Assembly: GCA_964483375.1 (NCBI GenBank)
Contig: CAZABJ010000026.1
Coordinates: 1-35,758, forward strand
Length of the DNA stretch: 35,758 nt
Source: JAUIEH01 sp964483375
GTDB taxonomy: Bacteria; Pseudomonadota; Alphaproteobacteria; Caulobacterales; Maricaulaceae
Direction of reading: 5' to 3'
Below are positions 15,744 to 26,608 of this stretch, one piece after another; positions within the stretch are counted from its first letter, which is position 1; each line of letters starts with the position of its first letter. Position numbers and translations under genes: made by a program. Under the pieces are notes generated by a model, which did not search any database, was not told where the DNA came from, and worked only from the letters and a program-made list of their open reading frames with translations.

Positions 15744-16627
15744 CACCGACGGCCGAGCGCGATAGCGCTCTGACGATTTCCTTTGAGTTCTTTCCGCCCA
15801 AGACCGAGGCCATGGAAGAGCGGCTTTGGGATGCGATCGCGCGATTGGCGCCGATCACGCCCGATTTCGTCTCCGTCACCTATGGCGCGGGCGGCTCAAC
15901 GCGCGAGCGCACCCACCGCACCGTGGAGCGGATCGTGAAAGAGACCGCGCTTCCCGCCGCTGCGCACCTCACCTGCGTTTGTGCGACACGGGAGGAAGTT
16001 GACGAGGTCGTCCGCGCTTATCGTGACTGCGGCGTGCGCCACATCGTGGCGCTGCGCGGGGATCCGCCGGACGGCGTCGGCGCGCGCTATGAGCCGTTTC
16101 CTGGCGGCTACGCAAACGCCGCAGAGCTCGCCGCCGGCATCTCTAAGATCGGCGAGTTCGAGATCTCGGTGGGCTGTTATCCGGAGAAACACCCCGAAAG
16201 CGGTTCGTTCGACCACGACCTTGATTTGCTGAAGGCCAAAATCGACGGCGGCGCCACACGCGCCATCACCCAGTTCTTTTTCGAACCCGAAACCTATTTT
16301 CGGTTCAGAGAGCGGGCGGAACGGGCCGGCGTGCGCATTCCGATCGTTCCCGGCGTGATGCTCCAAAGCAATTTCAAAGGGCTCAAACGCATGGCCGGGC
16401 TGTGCGGTGCGACCCTGCCGGCTTGGCTGCACGACCTGTATGAGGGCTTGGACGAGGATCCCGAAACCCGCGAGCTGGTGACCGCCAATGTCGCCGCGGA
16501 GCTTTGCGGCAAGCTCGCTGAAGGCGGGGTTGAGCAATTCCACTTCTACACCTTGAACCGAGCAGGTCTGGCTCTGGCGACAACGCGGCTCTTAGGCGTG
16601 CGCCCCACCGCACGCGACGCCGCCTAA
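15740..16627 (+). CDS. metF: 5,10-methylenetetrahydrofolate reductase
   Basis: A 295-residue FAD-dependent TIM-barrel enzyme that reduces 5,10-methylene-THF to 5-methyl-THF, the methyl donor for MetH. Diagnostic segments: FEFFPPKT with the catalytic Glu, DFVSVTYGAGGSTR, HLTCVCATREEV, IVALRGDPP, SVGCYPEKHPES, AITQFFFEPETYFRF and the C-terminal QFHFYTLNRAGLAL. Length matches the bacterial family (about 290-300). The ATG overlaps the upstream stop (ATGA), which implies coupled translation with the regulator. The next gene follows after 13 bases. This is the second gene of the methionine operon. Confidence 0.97.
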   Translation: MTPTAERDSALTISFEFFPPKTEAMEERLWDAIARLAPITPDFVSVTYGAGGSTRERTHRTVERIVKETALPAAAHLTCVCATREEVDEVVRAYRDCGVRHIVALRGDPPDGVGARYEPFPGGYANAAELAAGISKIGEFEISVGCYPEKHPESGSFDHDLDLLKAKIDGGATRAITQFFFEPETYFRFRERAERAGVRIPIVPGVMLQSNFKGLKRMAGLCGATLPAWLHDLYEGLDEDPETRELVTANVAAELCGKLAEGGVEQFHFYTLNRAGLALATTRLLGVRPTARDAA

Positions 16628-16640
16628 CAGGAGCGACTTG

Positions 16641-17696
16641 ATGACACGCGAAGAACGCTTGAGCGCCCTGAGCGCGCGCGCCGACGCTAAAATCCTGGTG
16701 CTGGACGGGGCCATGGGCACGCAAATCCAAGCCTTGGGTTTTGACGAGGACGATTTTCGCGGCGCGTTTTTTCAGAATTCCAAGGTCGCGCTGAAAGGCA
16801 ATAACGACCTTCTGAATCTCACCCGGCCCGACCAAATCGAAGCGATCCACCGGCGCTACTTCGACGCCGGCGCGGATATCGTGGAAACCAACACATTCTC
16901 CGCGACGCGTATCGCGCAGGCTGATTATGCGCTGGAGAGCCACGCCTCGGAGATTGCGCGGGAGGGGGCGCGGCTGGCCCGGCGCGCCGCGGATGCGGCG
17001 GAGACCGCACAGCGTCCGCGCGGGGTCGCCGGCGCCGTCGGACCGACCAACAAGACGCTCTCCATCAGCCCCGACGTCAACGACCCGGGGTTTCGCGACG
17101 TCACCTTCGAAGAGGTGCGCGCCGCCTATTTTGAACAAGCCGAAGCGATGGCGGAGTTCGTCGACTTCTTTTTGATTGAGACGGTTTTCGACACGCTCAA
17201 CGCGAAAGCCGCGATTAAGGCGTTGCTCGACCTTCGCGCCGAGACTGGCGAGGTGATCCCCATCATCATCTCGGGAACGATCACCGACGCGTCGGGCCGA
17301 ACCTTGTCCGGACAAACGCCAGAGGCGTTTTGGAACTCGGTGCGCCACGCCAGGCCGTGGGCGGTGGGTTTGAACTGCGCTTTGGGGGCGGCGGAAATGC
17401 GGCCGCACATCGCGGAGATGTCTCGGGTCGCCGACACGCTCATCATCGCTTATCCCAACGCCGGCCTGCCCAATGCTTTTGGGGAATATGACGAAACGCC
17501 CGATGAGACCTCGGGTTTTCTTGGCGATTGGGCGCGGGCGGGTTTCGTCAACGTCGTCGGCGGCTGTTGCGGCACCACCCCTGAGCATATCGCCGCTATC
17601 TCGAAGGCGGTTGAAGGCGTGGGTCCGCGCGAGCGACCAAGCCGCCCCGAGGCGATGCATCTGTCGGGCTTGGAGCCCTTTGAGTTGGGGTCCTGA
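16641..17696 (+). CDS. metH: Methionine synthase, homocysteine-binding (N-terminal) subunit
   Basis: A 351-residue zinc-dependent homocysteine S-methyltransferase domain equal to the first module of cobalamin-dependent MetH. Zinc ligands are Cys246 (GLNCALGA) and the Cys309-Cys310 pair (VGGCCGTTPEHI). The opening ILVLDGAMGTQIQ and VETNTFSATRIAQADY are typical of MetH. It activates homocysteine thiolate for methylation by methylcobalamin held on the other half. It is a separate gene from the cobalamin part, which lies 831 bases downstream, so the synthase is split. The ATG at 16641 has AGGAG upstream. The C-terminal LEPFELGS is close to where full-length MetH continues into its linker. Confidence 0.95.
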   Translation: MTREERLSALSARADAKILVLDGAMGTQIQALGFDEDDFRGAFFQNSKVALKGNNDLLNLTRPDQIEAIHRRYFDAGADIVETNTFSATRIAQADYALESHASEIAREGARLARRAADAAETAQRPRGVAGAVGPTNKTLSISPDVNDPGFRDVTFEEVRAAYFEQAEAMAEFVDFFLIETVFDTLNAKAAIKALLDLRAETGEVIPIIISGTITDASGRTLSGQTPEAFWNSVRHARPWAVGLNCALGAAEMRPHIAEMSRVADTLIIAYPNAGLPNAFGEYDETPDETSGFLGDWARAGFVNVVGGCCGTTPEHIAAISKAVEGVGPRERPSRPEAMHLSGLEPFELGS

Positions 17697-17698
17697 TC

Positions 17699-18409
17699 GT
17701 GTCGCAGCGCCCCACCTTCGCGGATTTCGGGTTCGCTGATCCCGACAGCGCCCAGCGCTACAGCGCCAATGGTCCGGAGAAGTTCGTGCCGGGCTTCCAC
17801 GCCATGCATCGCATGGTGATCCAATTGTTGTCCGAAAGCGCGGGGCCTGAGGGCGTGATCTTGGCGATTGGCGCTGGCGGCGGTCTGGAACTGAAGGCCT
17901 TCAGCGAAGCCCGTCCGGGCTGGCGGTTTGTGGGGGTGGACCCGTCCGCATCCATGATCGAGGGCGCACAGGCGCTGCTCGGATCCGCTCAATCCCGCGT
18001 GGAGTGGGTGAGGGGCTACGTCTCAGACGCGCCCCCCGGTCCGTTTGACGCCGCGACATGCCTTCTCACGCTGCATTTCGTGCCTGACGACGGGGCGAAG
18101 CTAAAGACGTTGACGGCGATCCGTGAGCGTCTCCGTCCAGGCGCGCGATTTGTTTTGGTGGACTGCTGCATCGATCCCGCCGCGCCCGGCGCGCAGAGAC
18201 GCGTCGACCGTTACGCCGCGTTTGCGCTTGAGGCGGGCGTTGATCGCGCCGTGGTGGACGGCGCCCGGGAGGGGGTCATGACGTTGCTCAAAGGGGTTTC
18301 CCCGGAGCGGAACGAAGCGCTGCTGCGCGAAGCGGGTCTTGACGAGGTTGAGCTGTTCTACGCCGGATTGCCCTGGCGGGGGTGGATCGCCCAGGCGGGG
18401 GCGGGCTGA
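17699..18409 (+). CDS. Class I SAM-dependent methyltransferase inside the metH operon
   Basis: A 236-residue protein beginning at GTG, two bases after the metH N-half stop, with GGGG upstream. The SAM-binding fold shows ILAIGAGGGLELKAF (motif I), FVGVDPS (acidic strand 2) and DAATCLLTLHFVPDD (motif IV). A central Cys-Cys pair (LVDCCIDP) lies on strand 5. It resembles CmoA/trans-aconitate-type small-molecule methyltransferases, but the substrate is not readable. Its place between the two halves of methionine synthase suggests a role tied to the SAM cycle: making SAH, sensing SAM, or methylating a cofactor. The stop overlaps the start of a 39-codon ORF (TGATG). Confidence 0.85.
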   Translation: MSQRPTFADFGFADPDSAQRYSANGPEKFVPGFHAMHRMVIQLLSESAGPEGVILAIGAGGGLELKAFSEARPGWRFVGVDPSASMIEGAQALLGSAQSRVEWVRGYVSDAPPGPFDAATCLLTLHFVPDDGAKLKTLTAIRERLRPGARFVLVDCCIDPAAPGAQRRVDRYAAFALEAGVDRAVVDGAREGVMTLLKGVSPERNEALLREAGLDEVELFYAGLPWRGWIAQAGAG

Positions 18410-18527
18410 TGGAGAGCTGGGAATCTGGACCCTTCGAGAAATGCGAACTGAGTCAAACCCGGACGCCCAAGCCGAGAGGTGCACGTCGCCGGCGCCATAA
18501 ACCGATGCATGAAAAGGCTTTGCACTG

Positions 18528-18528
<1 letters not shown>
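18409..18528 (+). CDS. Unannotated 39-codon ORF bridging the methyltransferase and metH2
   Basis: ATG at 18409-18411 overlaps the upstream TGA, and its own TGA at 18526-18528 overlaps the ATG of the cobalamin half of metH: TGATG at both ends. Without it there would be an unexplained 118-base gap inside a tight operon. The predicted peptide starts MESWESGPFEKCELSQ, then turns strongly basic (Pro-Lys-Pro-Arg followed by four consecutive Arg) and ends in LH. One Cys and no hydrophobic segment are present. It may be a real small protein or a coupling ORF that delivers ribosomes to metH2, which lacks a good Shine-Dalgarno. I recognise no family. Confidence 0.6.
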
Positions 18529-21212
<2,684 letters not shown>

Positions 21213-21218
21213 CGCGCG

Positions 21219-21797
21219 CTAATTCACCATGATGTTGGTCAATGGAAATGACTGTGAAGCAGTTTGACCGCTTCTGGTCATATTGATCTGTCCGTACGTT
21301 ACGGCGCTTGCGGGAAGCGGCGTTACGAGCGCATCGCCGCTGAATGCGGATGGGTCGAACTGAACGGCGATTGTTATGTAGTCGAACCGCGAAAAGGCGC
21401 TCGCTTGGGTGAGGTTCACTGGGGTGAATTGGAAGTCGACCCAATCCTCAGCAGCCATGTTGCGTATCGACACAAGCGCAAGCCCCGGTCCGATAGGCGC
21501 TCCGCCATTGGTGACTTGGTCGCGCAGATTGCCGATGCGGGCCCTTAATGCTCGCGCCCCATAAGAGCCGACGTCTGGGCTGGCGTTAAGATCGGGCTCA
21601 TTCAAATTGACCCGGATGATGAAGCGCACGGGCGTAGGCTGGCTCGCCGCGAGCGGTCCCAAGCCCACGGTGGCAAGCTGGGCGGCGGTCAAACTTGTGA
21701 AGTCCGCTTCGGCGCTGACTTCGAAGTCATGAAACTGGGCGGAGGCGGGCGCCGCGGCGGCGAATGCCGCCGCAATGGCCGGTATGAGTGCGCGCAT
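21219..21797 (-). CDS. Secreted protein of unknown function
   Basis: A 192-residue protein with a clear signal peptide (hydrophobic Ala-rich residues 3-18, cleavage in ASAQ). The mature part has no Cys and looks beta-rich, with alternating hydrophobic strands (VRFIIRVNLNEP, DYITIAVQFDPS, and TPLPASAVTYGQINMTRSG). It likely acts in the periplasm or outside the cell. I recognise no family. GGGGA lies before the ATG at 21797. It is a single leftward gene ending 6 bases from metH2. About 259 bases with no recognisable element separate it from the divergent PhzF gene. Confidence 0.75.
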   Translation of the reverse strand: MRALIPAIAAAFAAAAPASAQFHDFEVSAEADFTSLTAAQLATVGLGPLAASQPTPVRFIIRVNLNEPDLNASPDVGSYGARALRARIGNLRDQVTNGGAPIGPGLALVSIRNMAAEDWVDFQFTPVNLTQASAFSRFDYITIAVQFDPSAFSGDALVTPLPASAVTYGQINMTRSGQTASQSFPLTNIMVN

Positions 21798-22056
21798 CTT
21801 GGTCCCCTATAGTCGCTGTCGACAGACCCGCCGACGCTCGCGAACCGGTGTCCCTTGCGCCCAAAGCGTTGATTTTCATTGCGACGGCAATGTGGCGGTC
21901 ATCGTCAGCGCGAGCGGCTCAGTCTCGCGATGGGAGCGTGGTCGCCAGATTGGCTCTGGTCGCCGGGGTCCGCACCTGGCGTTTCCGACGATGACGCGTA
22001 TTGCGCAGGATGCGTGCTGGGCGCGATAGTGTGACGTCGTTGAGCATAAAGGGCGC

Positions 22057-22950
22057 ATGGCCATGTCGCGATCCTTCACCGTGTTAGACGTTTTCACCGA
22101 CACAGCGTTTGGCGGAAATCAGCTCGCGCTCATTTCCGATGCGAGCGGGCTCTCGGACGCGGCGATGCAGGCGGTCGCGCGCGAGTTCAACTTTTCTGAG
22201 AGCATCTTCCTTTTGCCGCCACACAATAACGACAGCGATCTGAAAGCTCGGATCTTTACGCCAGGCATGGAAATACCTTTCGCTGGGCATCCCAATGTCG
22301 GGCTCGGGGTGTGGGCGTCCGAAGCCGGCGGCGCTTTCGGCAAGCGGTTCGGCGACCGGATTTTGGTGGAGGAAGGCGCGGGGCTGGTCTCCATCGAGCT
22401 CACCCGTGATGAGGCGGGGGCGTCGGCCACGCTGACAGCGCCCGCACCCTTGTCCCTTGGCGTGACCCTTCCGGTCGCCCGCATCGCCGCGGCGGCGGGG
22501 CTGTCTCCGAACGTCGTTCGGATGGACGTGCATCCGCCTCAGGTCGCCTCGGTTGGCATGGGGTTCGTGTGCGCTGAACTGTCTTCGGTTGACAGTCTGA
22601 ACCTGGCGAGGCCGGTTGCTGAGGCCTTTGATCCCTTGGGCGAGGGCGATTTGCACGAAGTGTTGCTCTATGTCCGAACCGGCCGACGGGTTGATGCGCG
22701 CATGTTCGCGCCTCCGCACGGCATTCCCGAAGACCCAGCGACAGGCAGCGCGGCCGCCGCCTTAGCGGGGTTGCTTGCTCATCTCGATCCGCTGACGGAC
22801 ATAGACTTGGTGTTGGACGTGAGGCAGGGGGCGCAAATGGGCCGCCCCAGCCGCATCGCCGCGAGCGCGACGAAGCGCTCCGGCACGGTCGAAGAAGTAC
22901 GGGTGGGCGGTCGCGCGGTCGTCACCATGACCGGCGCGCTGCGGATCTAA
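22057..22950 (+). CDS. PhzF-family isomerase-like protein
   Basis: A 297-residue protein of the diaminopimelate-epimerase fold, PhzF branch. The proposed catalytic Glu is Glu48 in REFNFSESIF. FTPGMEIPFAGHPNVG and EDPATGSAAAALAGLL are the two most conserved family blocks. In phenazine producers PhzF isomerises trans-2,3-dihydro-3-hydroxyanthranilate, but no other phz genes are near, so this is one of the many housekeeping-type relatives with unknown substrate. The ATG at 22057 is only 3 bases from AAAGGG; the in-frame ATG at 22063 has better spacing and may be the true start. The next gene on the strand begins 62 bases later. Confidence 0.9.
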   Translation: MAMSRSFTVLDVFTDTAFGGNQLALISDASGLSDAAMQAVAREFNFSESIFLLPPHNNDSDLKARIFTPGMEIPFAGHPNVGLGVWASEAGGAFGKRFGDRILVEEGAGLVSIELTRDEAGASATLTAPAPLSLGVTLPVARIAAAAGLSPNVVRMDVHPPQVASVGMGFVCAELSSVDSLNLARPVAEAFDPLGEGDLHEVLLYVRTGRRVDARMFAPPHGIPEDPATGSAAAALAGLLAHLDPLTDIDLVLDVRQGAQMGRPSRIAASATKRSGTVEEVRVGGRAVVTMTGALRI

Positions 22951-23012
22951 CCGATCACGCCGCTGGACCCGCCGGGCGACGCGCGCGATGAGGGGGGCGG
23001 AGGCGTATGCGT

Positions 23013-23897
23013 ATGTCCGAACCCGGCGAACCAGCCGACCCGAAATGGCGTGAGCGACTTGTGGCGGTCGTGGAAAGCGCTTGGTTCTCTGGTCTGGTCA
23101 CAGCGGCGGTGCTCATCAACGCGGTCGTTTTGGGCGTCGACGTGCATCGAGGGTTGCCCGAGGGCGTGGCGCGCGCGGCGGCGGCGCTCAACGCCGCCTT
23201 CGTCGCGTTTTTTGTCTTAGAGATCGGCCTGAAACTGGCGGCGTATGGCCGCCGTTTCTTTGCGGACGGCTGGCGGACCTTCGACTTTATCGTCGTTGCG
23301 ATCTCCGTTTTTCCCTCCGCGGGGCCGTTCGCGATCCTCAGAGCCCTCCGGGTGCTGCGGATTCTGCGCCTCGTCTCGGTGTTCAAGCCGTTGCGCCGGG
23401 TGGTTGAGGCGTTGGTGCGCGCGGTGCCGCAAATCGCGGCGATTTTGGGCGTGCTCGCGGTGATCTTTTACATCGGCGGCGTGTTTACGACCGCGATGTA
23501 TGGCGAGCGTCATGACCGCCTGTTCGGCACGCTGGGCGATTCGATCACCACCCTGTTTCAGGTGATGTTGTTTGACGGTTGGGCTGATGACGTGGTGAGG
23601 GAGGTTGAGAGCACGCACACCGGGGCGACGGTGTTTTTCATCGCTTTCACGGTCCTCACCGGGTTCGCGGTTTTGAACCTGTTTATCGCGGTGATGGTGG
23701 ACAGCCTCCGGGCCGAACACGACCTGCTGCAGGACGAAGACTTGAAGAACCTCGAGCAACGTCAGGAACGCACCGCGGTTGAGCTCGATCAAGTCGAGGC
23801 CTCGGTCCGCTCGCTCGAAACCAAAATTGATCGGTTGCTCGCATTGGCCGAGGCTGACGGGGACGCCGAACGCCAGCCTGACAAAGGCGATCAGTAA
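23013..23897 (+). CDS. Single-domain voltage-gated cation channel with Asp-Gly selectivity filter
   Basis: A 294-residue six-helix channel subunit of the bacterial NaChBac class, expected to form tetramers. S4 shows the voltage-sensor repeat RALRVLRILRL with four Arg at every third position. The pore loop reads LFQVMLFDGWADD, so the filter is LFDGWAD, where Nav channels have TLESW followed by S-x. Asp188 replaces the filter Glu and Gly189 follows it; Asp192 adds a second acid. S6 contains FAVLNLFIAVMVDSL. A cytoplasmic C-terminal coiled coil follows (residues about 240-285). GGAGG is 9 bases before ATG 23013; ATG 23007 is too close. The filter chemistry points to calcium permeation instead of sodium, which is inference. 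Confidence 0.88.
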   Translation: MSEPGEPADPKWRERLVAVVESAWFSGLVTAAVLINAVVLGVDVHRGLPEGVARAAAALNAAFVAFFVLEIGLKLAAYGRRFFADGWRTFDFIVVAISVFPSAGPFAILRALRVLRILRLVSVFKPLRRVVEALVRAVPQIAAILGVLAVIFYIGGVFTTAMYGERHDRLFGTLGDSITTLFQVMLFDGWADDVVREVESTHTGATVFFIAFTVLTGFAVLNLFIAVMVDSLRAEHDLLQDEDLKNLEQRQERTAVELDQVEASVRSLETKIDRLLALAEADGDAERQPDKGDQ

Positions 23898-23918
23898 CCG
23901 CTCAACCAGAATGAGGGT

Positions 23919-23963
23919 CCCTCGCGCAGGGGGGACCGGGGACGGAGGTTCCCTGCGCGAGGG
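23919..23963. terminator. 13-bp perfect inverted repeat between convergent genes
   Basis: CCCTCGCGCAGGG (23919-23931) and CCCTGCGCGAGGG (23951-23963) are exact reverse complements around a G-rich 19-base loop. They lie in the 79 bases between the channel stop and the leftward fasciclin gene stop. It is a very stable G+C-rich stem usable from both directions; no U-tract follows on either strand. A bidirectional terminator is the most likely role. Confidence 0.7.
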
Positions 23964-23976
23964 GTGCGCGCCGGCG

Positions 23977-24519
23977 TTAGTGGCTTTCCGCCGGCACGAT
24001 CACGCGGTCGATGACGTGAATGACGCCGTTCGAGGTTTCGATGTCTGCAGCGATGACTTGGGCGGTTTCGACGCGGACGCCGTCGGTCCCGTCGATGGAC
24101 ACCGTTTCGCCATTTACGGTTTGAACGCGGGTCACTTGCCCGGCGAGGTCAGCAGCGTTGAAGCGGCCGGCGACGACGTGGAAGGTCAGAACTTCTTGCA
24201 GCCGCGATTGGTTCTCGGGCTGGAGCAGCGTGTCGACCGTACCCTCAGGCAAGAGCGCGAACGCCGCGTCAGCCGGAGCGAACACGGTGAAGGGGCCTTC
24301 GCTTTTCAGCGTATCGACCAACCCTGCGGCTTGGACAGCGGCGACGAGCGTCGTGAAATCGCCCGCAGCCACGGCGGTGTCGACGATATCCGCCGCCACA
24401 ACGGCGTGATGGTCGACGGGGGTGACGCGCGCTTCAGGCGATTTTCCAGCGAAACCGTGCGCGAAGGCGGGGACGGCGATGGCGGCGGCCAACAGGCCGG
24501 CGGCGAGGGGAAGACGCAT
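23977..24519 (-). CDS. Secreted fasciclin (FAS1) domain protein
   Basis: A 180-residue protein with a signal peptide (residues 1-21, ending AFAHG) and a single FAS1 domain. Conserved parts are FTVFAPADAAFALLP (H1 region), LTFHVVAGRF (the Tyr/Phe-His motif) and GVIHVIDRVIVP (H2 region). FAS1 domains mediate adhesion to surfaces or other proteins; bacterial single-domain forms are usually periplasmic or extracellular. The ATG at 24519 starts the signal peptide and has GGAG upstream. The frame extending to 24618 is rejected because it would place 33 residues before the signal sequence. It lies downstream of the DUF262 gene on the same strand, but 208 bases separate them. Confidence 0.92.
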   Translation of the reverse strand: MRLPLAAGLLAAAIAVPAFAHGFAGKSPEARVTPVDHHAVVAADIVDTAVAAGDFTTLVAAVQAAGLVDTLKSEGPFTVFAPADAAFALLPEGTVDTLLQPENQSRLQEVLTFHVVAGRFNAADLAGQVTRVQTVNGETVSIDGTDGVRVETAQVIAADIETSNGVIHVIDRVIVPAESH

Positions 24520-24696
24520 GAGTGACTCCGACAAGATAGAGAACAGGATCGTTTTTGATGTCGGCGCGGGGGGCGGCGCCGCCCTGGCTCGCGCAACTGC
24601 GTCTCTCGCGAAAGACATGTGTGATTACGGCGGCGACGGCCCGGCGGATCGAAAGCTGACGAGACTTTAATGTGCGCGCAGCCGCAGGCTGTGCGG

Positions 24697-24718
24697 GGGC
24701 GCGCTGGCGCCCGCCAGC
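24697..24718 (-). terminator. Overlapping hairpins after the DUF262 gene
   Basis: Two alternative 6-bp stems overlap: GGGCGC/GCGCCC (24697-24702 with 24707-24712) and GCTGGC/GCCAGC (24703-24708 with 24713-24718), each with a 4-base loop. They cannot form together. They lie 9 bases after the leftward DUF262 stop and have no U-tract. A terminator role is likely. Confidence 0.45.
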
Positions 24719-24727
24719 CGCCACGCC

Positions 24728-26587
24728 TCAAACCATGCGGTCAAAGCCCAGGAGGCGGAGCAATCTGGGGCTTGGGTCGCCGGCAGCCTCCATAATGCGC
24801 GTGGGCCGCCAGACTTCGTTCGCTAGAGCGGCGTAGCCGGCTTGCCGCCGCGCCACGTCCTCCGCGGACAGGCCGAGGGGATAAGGACCCAACCGCGCGT
24901 TCAAACTCGATAGCGAAGTGCGCAAATACGGATCGTCGGGAGCCGACGCGCTCATGAGCGCCGACAAGGCGTTCCGGGCGTCGGCGAATAAGGGGGCCTT
25001 GTCTTCGAATTGCAGCGTCGCGAGCCGGCTCGTCATCCCATAGGGCACCAAAATGAGCGCGCCCAGCACGTCCTTCAAAGCCGCAAGCTGTTCCTCTCCC
25101 GCCACCGGATTGGCTTCGGGGCGGTCAGGCTTTTCCGCCAAATAGTGCAGCGCGAAGCCCGCGGGCCCCTGTTCGGCGTAAGTCACATAGTCGCCCTGGG
25201 GCGAACGGGACAGAAGCTCCGCATGGGCTGTGATCCGCGTCAGGAGCGCCCGCGCGGCGCGACCCGACAGGCCGCCCGCGCCGACATGGAGTTTCGCGTG
25301 CGGCTCCATCTTCTTGTCGAACTGCTCCTCGACAAGCGCAGCCAGACGGTAGGCCAACGGCTCAACGTCCAATTCCCGCAATTGGGGCACCACGGCGGAC
25401 AGCCGGTCGCGCACGGAAGCTGGGGTCAGCCAGGCCGGCCGCCAAGCCACGCGCGCTGAGACGATGTCCAAGAAAGCCAAGGCCGCAGCAGCCTTGCGGG
25501 CGTTCGCGTCCGGATCGCCGGAGCGGGGATCGAGCGCGGCCATGACCACGGGCGCCCAATGGTCGAGTTCCAGACCGCTGTCGCAAATGAAGTGCGCCAT
25601 CTCAGCCCCGCCCGTGGGGGTCGCCGAGGCCTCAGCAAGCCGTCCGTAAACGCGGAGATAGAACGGCAGCTCCCGGCCGATTTGGTCGGTGGGCGGGCGC
25701 TCCGCGTCATTGGCCATCAGCCACTCAAATGGGTTTTCGCGAATGGTTCGAAGATCCTGGCGGCTCGCCGTCTCGCCGTCGAAGGCCTCTGGGGGGGCGT
25801 GCCGCGCGATCATCGCCGCACGCAGCGCATCAAGCGTGACGTTTGCGCCGCTGGCGGTTTTCTTTTCGGCTTCCGCCCGCGCCCCGTCCCAATTGGCGGC
25901 GAGCTCTGCGCGCTCGTCCTCTTCCAGACCCATGAACAAAACGCTCTTCAGCGCGTCGACGGTGGTCAGCGGTTTGCCGCGAGCGTTGAGACTGTTGAAA
26001 AGCCGGTACGCCATCTCGGTCTCGGTGACCGTCACCACATTGAGATAGCAGCGCCGAAGCACGTCCTCCACGAGCTCAGCCAAGTCGCCCAGGGTTTTGC
26101 TCGCCGCCAGCCATTCCTTGATGCGCAGATGCGCCTCGGCGATCCGGCGCTGGTCTTCATCCCACTCGGCGCGCGGCCCCGCCGCCGTTCCCCCCGCCAG
26201 CGCGGCGAAAACCGTTTGATAACGTCCCACCGCGATGGGCAACGAAAGCCCGCCTGACCCCCCGCCGAGCGCGAGTTCGATGTCCCTCCGGCCCGCCCGG
26301 TCCGCGTAATCATGCAGCGCAAGCAGCAAGAGCGAAAACGTCACAAGGCGCTGTTGGCCGTCGACGAGAAACGAGCGGTCGGCGCGGCGTTCGATGATGA
26401 CTGAACCCATGAACCACGGCGGGGCGCTGGGATCGCCGGCCCAGTCGATCGCGTAATCTTCGAGATCGGTGAGAAAGTGCGTGAGTTCGCGATCCGACCA
26501 CACGTAGCCGCGTTGATACATGTCGAGGCCGTAGCGCTGGTTCGCCAGAACGCGAAGGATCGGCAAGATGTCAGACTTTAGCTGCAT
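24728..26587 (-). CDS. DUF262 (GmrSD/ParB-like) protein
   Basis: A 619-residue protein. Its N-terminal domain has the DUF262 markers: YQRGYVWSDRELTHFL, GSVIIERR and the ParB/Srx-like motif VDGQQRLVTFSLLLLAL, used for nucleotide-dependent cleavage or sensing in GmrSD-type modification-dependent restriction enzymes. FNSLNARGKPLTTVDALKSVL is another family block. The C-terminal third sits where GmrSD proteins carry a DUF1524 His-Me nuclease and keeps a vaguely similar layout (FEDKAPLF, a late R/W-rich helix), but the expected EHxxP is not visible (LHYLAEKPD instead). It is a single gene without a partner, so it is a candidate orphan defence protein. The ATG at 26587 has no nearby Shine-Dalgarno; a CTG five codons upstream does. 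Confidence 0.8.
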   Translation of the reverse strand: MQLKSDILPILRVLANQRYGLDMYQRGYVWSDRELTHFLTDLEDYAIDWAGDPSAPPWFMGSVIIERRADRSFLVDGQQRLVTFSLLLLALHDYADRAGRRDIELALGGGSGGLSLPIAVGRYQTVFAALAGGTAAGPRAEWDEDQRRIAEAHLRIKEWLAASKTLGDLAELVEDVLRRCYLNVVTVTETEMAYRLFNSLNARGKPLTTVDALKSVLFMGLEEDERAELAANWDGARAEAEKKTASGANVTLDALRAAMIARHAPPEAFDGETASRQDLRTIRENPFEWLMANDAERPPTDQIGRELPFYLRVYGRLAEASATPTGGAEMAHFICDSGLELDHWAPVVMAALDPRSGDPDANARKAAAALAFLDIVSARVAWRPAWLTPASVRDRLSAVVPQLRELDVEPLAYRLAALVEEQFDKKMEPHAKLHVGAGGLSGRAARALLTRITAHAELLSRSPQGDYVTYAEQGPAGFALHYLAEKPDRPEANPVAGEEQLAALKDVLGALILVPYGMTSRLATLQFEDKAPLFADARNALSALMSASAPDDPYLRTSLSSLNARLGPYPLGLSAEDVARRQAGYAALANEVWRPTRIMEAAGDPSPRLLRLLGFDRMV

Positions 26588-26608
26588 GACCGCCCGGCCC
26601 AGATTTCA

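Noticed and set aside
16383..17660. Leftward open frame of 425 codons
   Set aside because: Antisense to metF and the metH N-half; the translation has no recognisable domain.
24728..25300. Intact DUF1524 HNH nuclease domain at the C-terminus of the DUF262 protein
   Set aside because: The expected EHxxP-type motif cannot be found; the layout is only vaguely similar, so I did not annotate nuclease activity.
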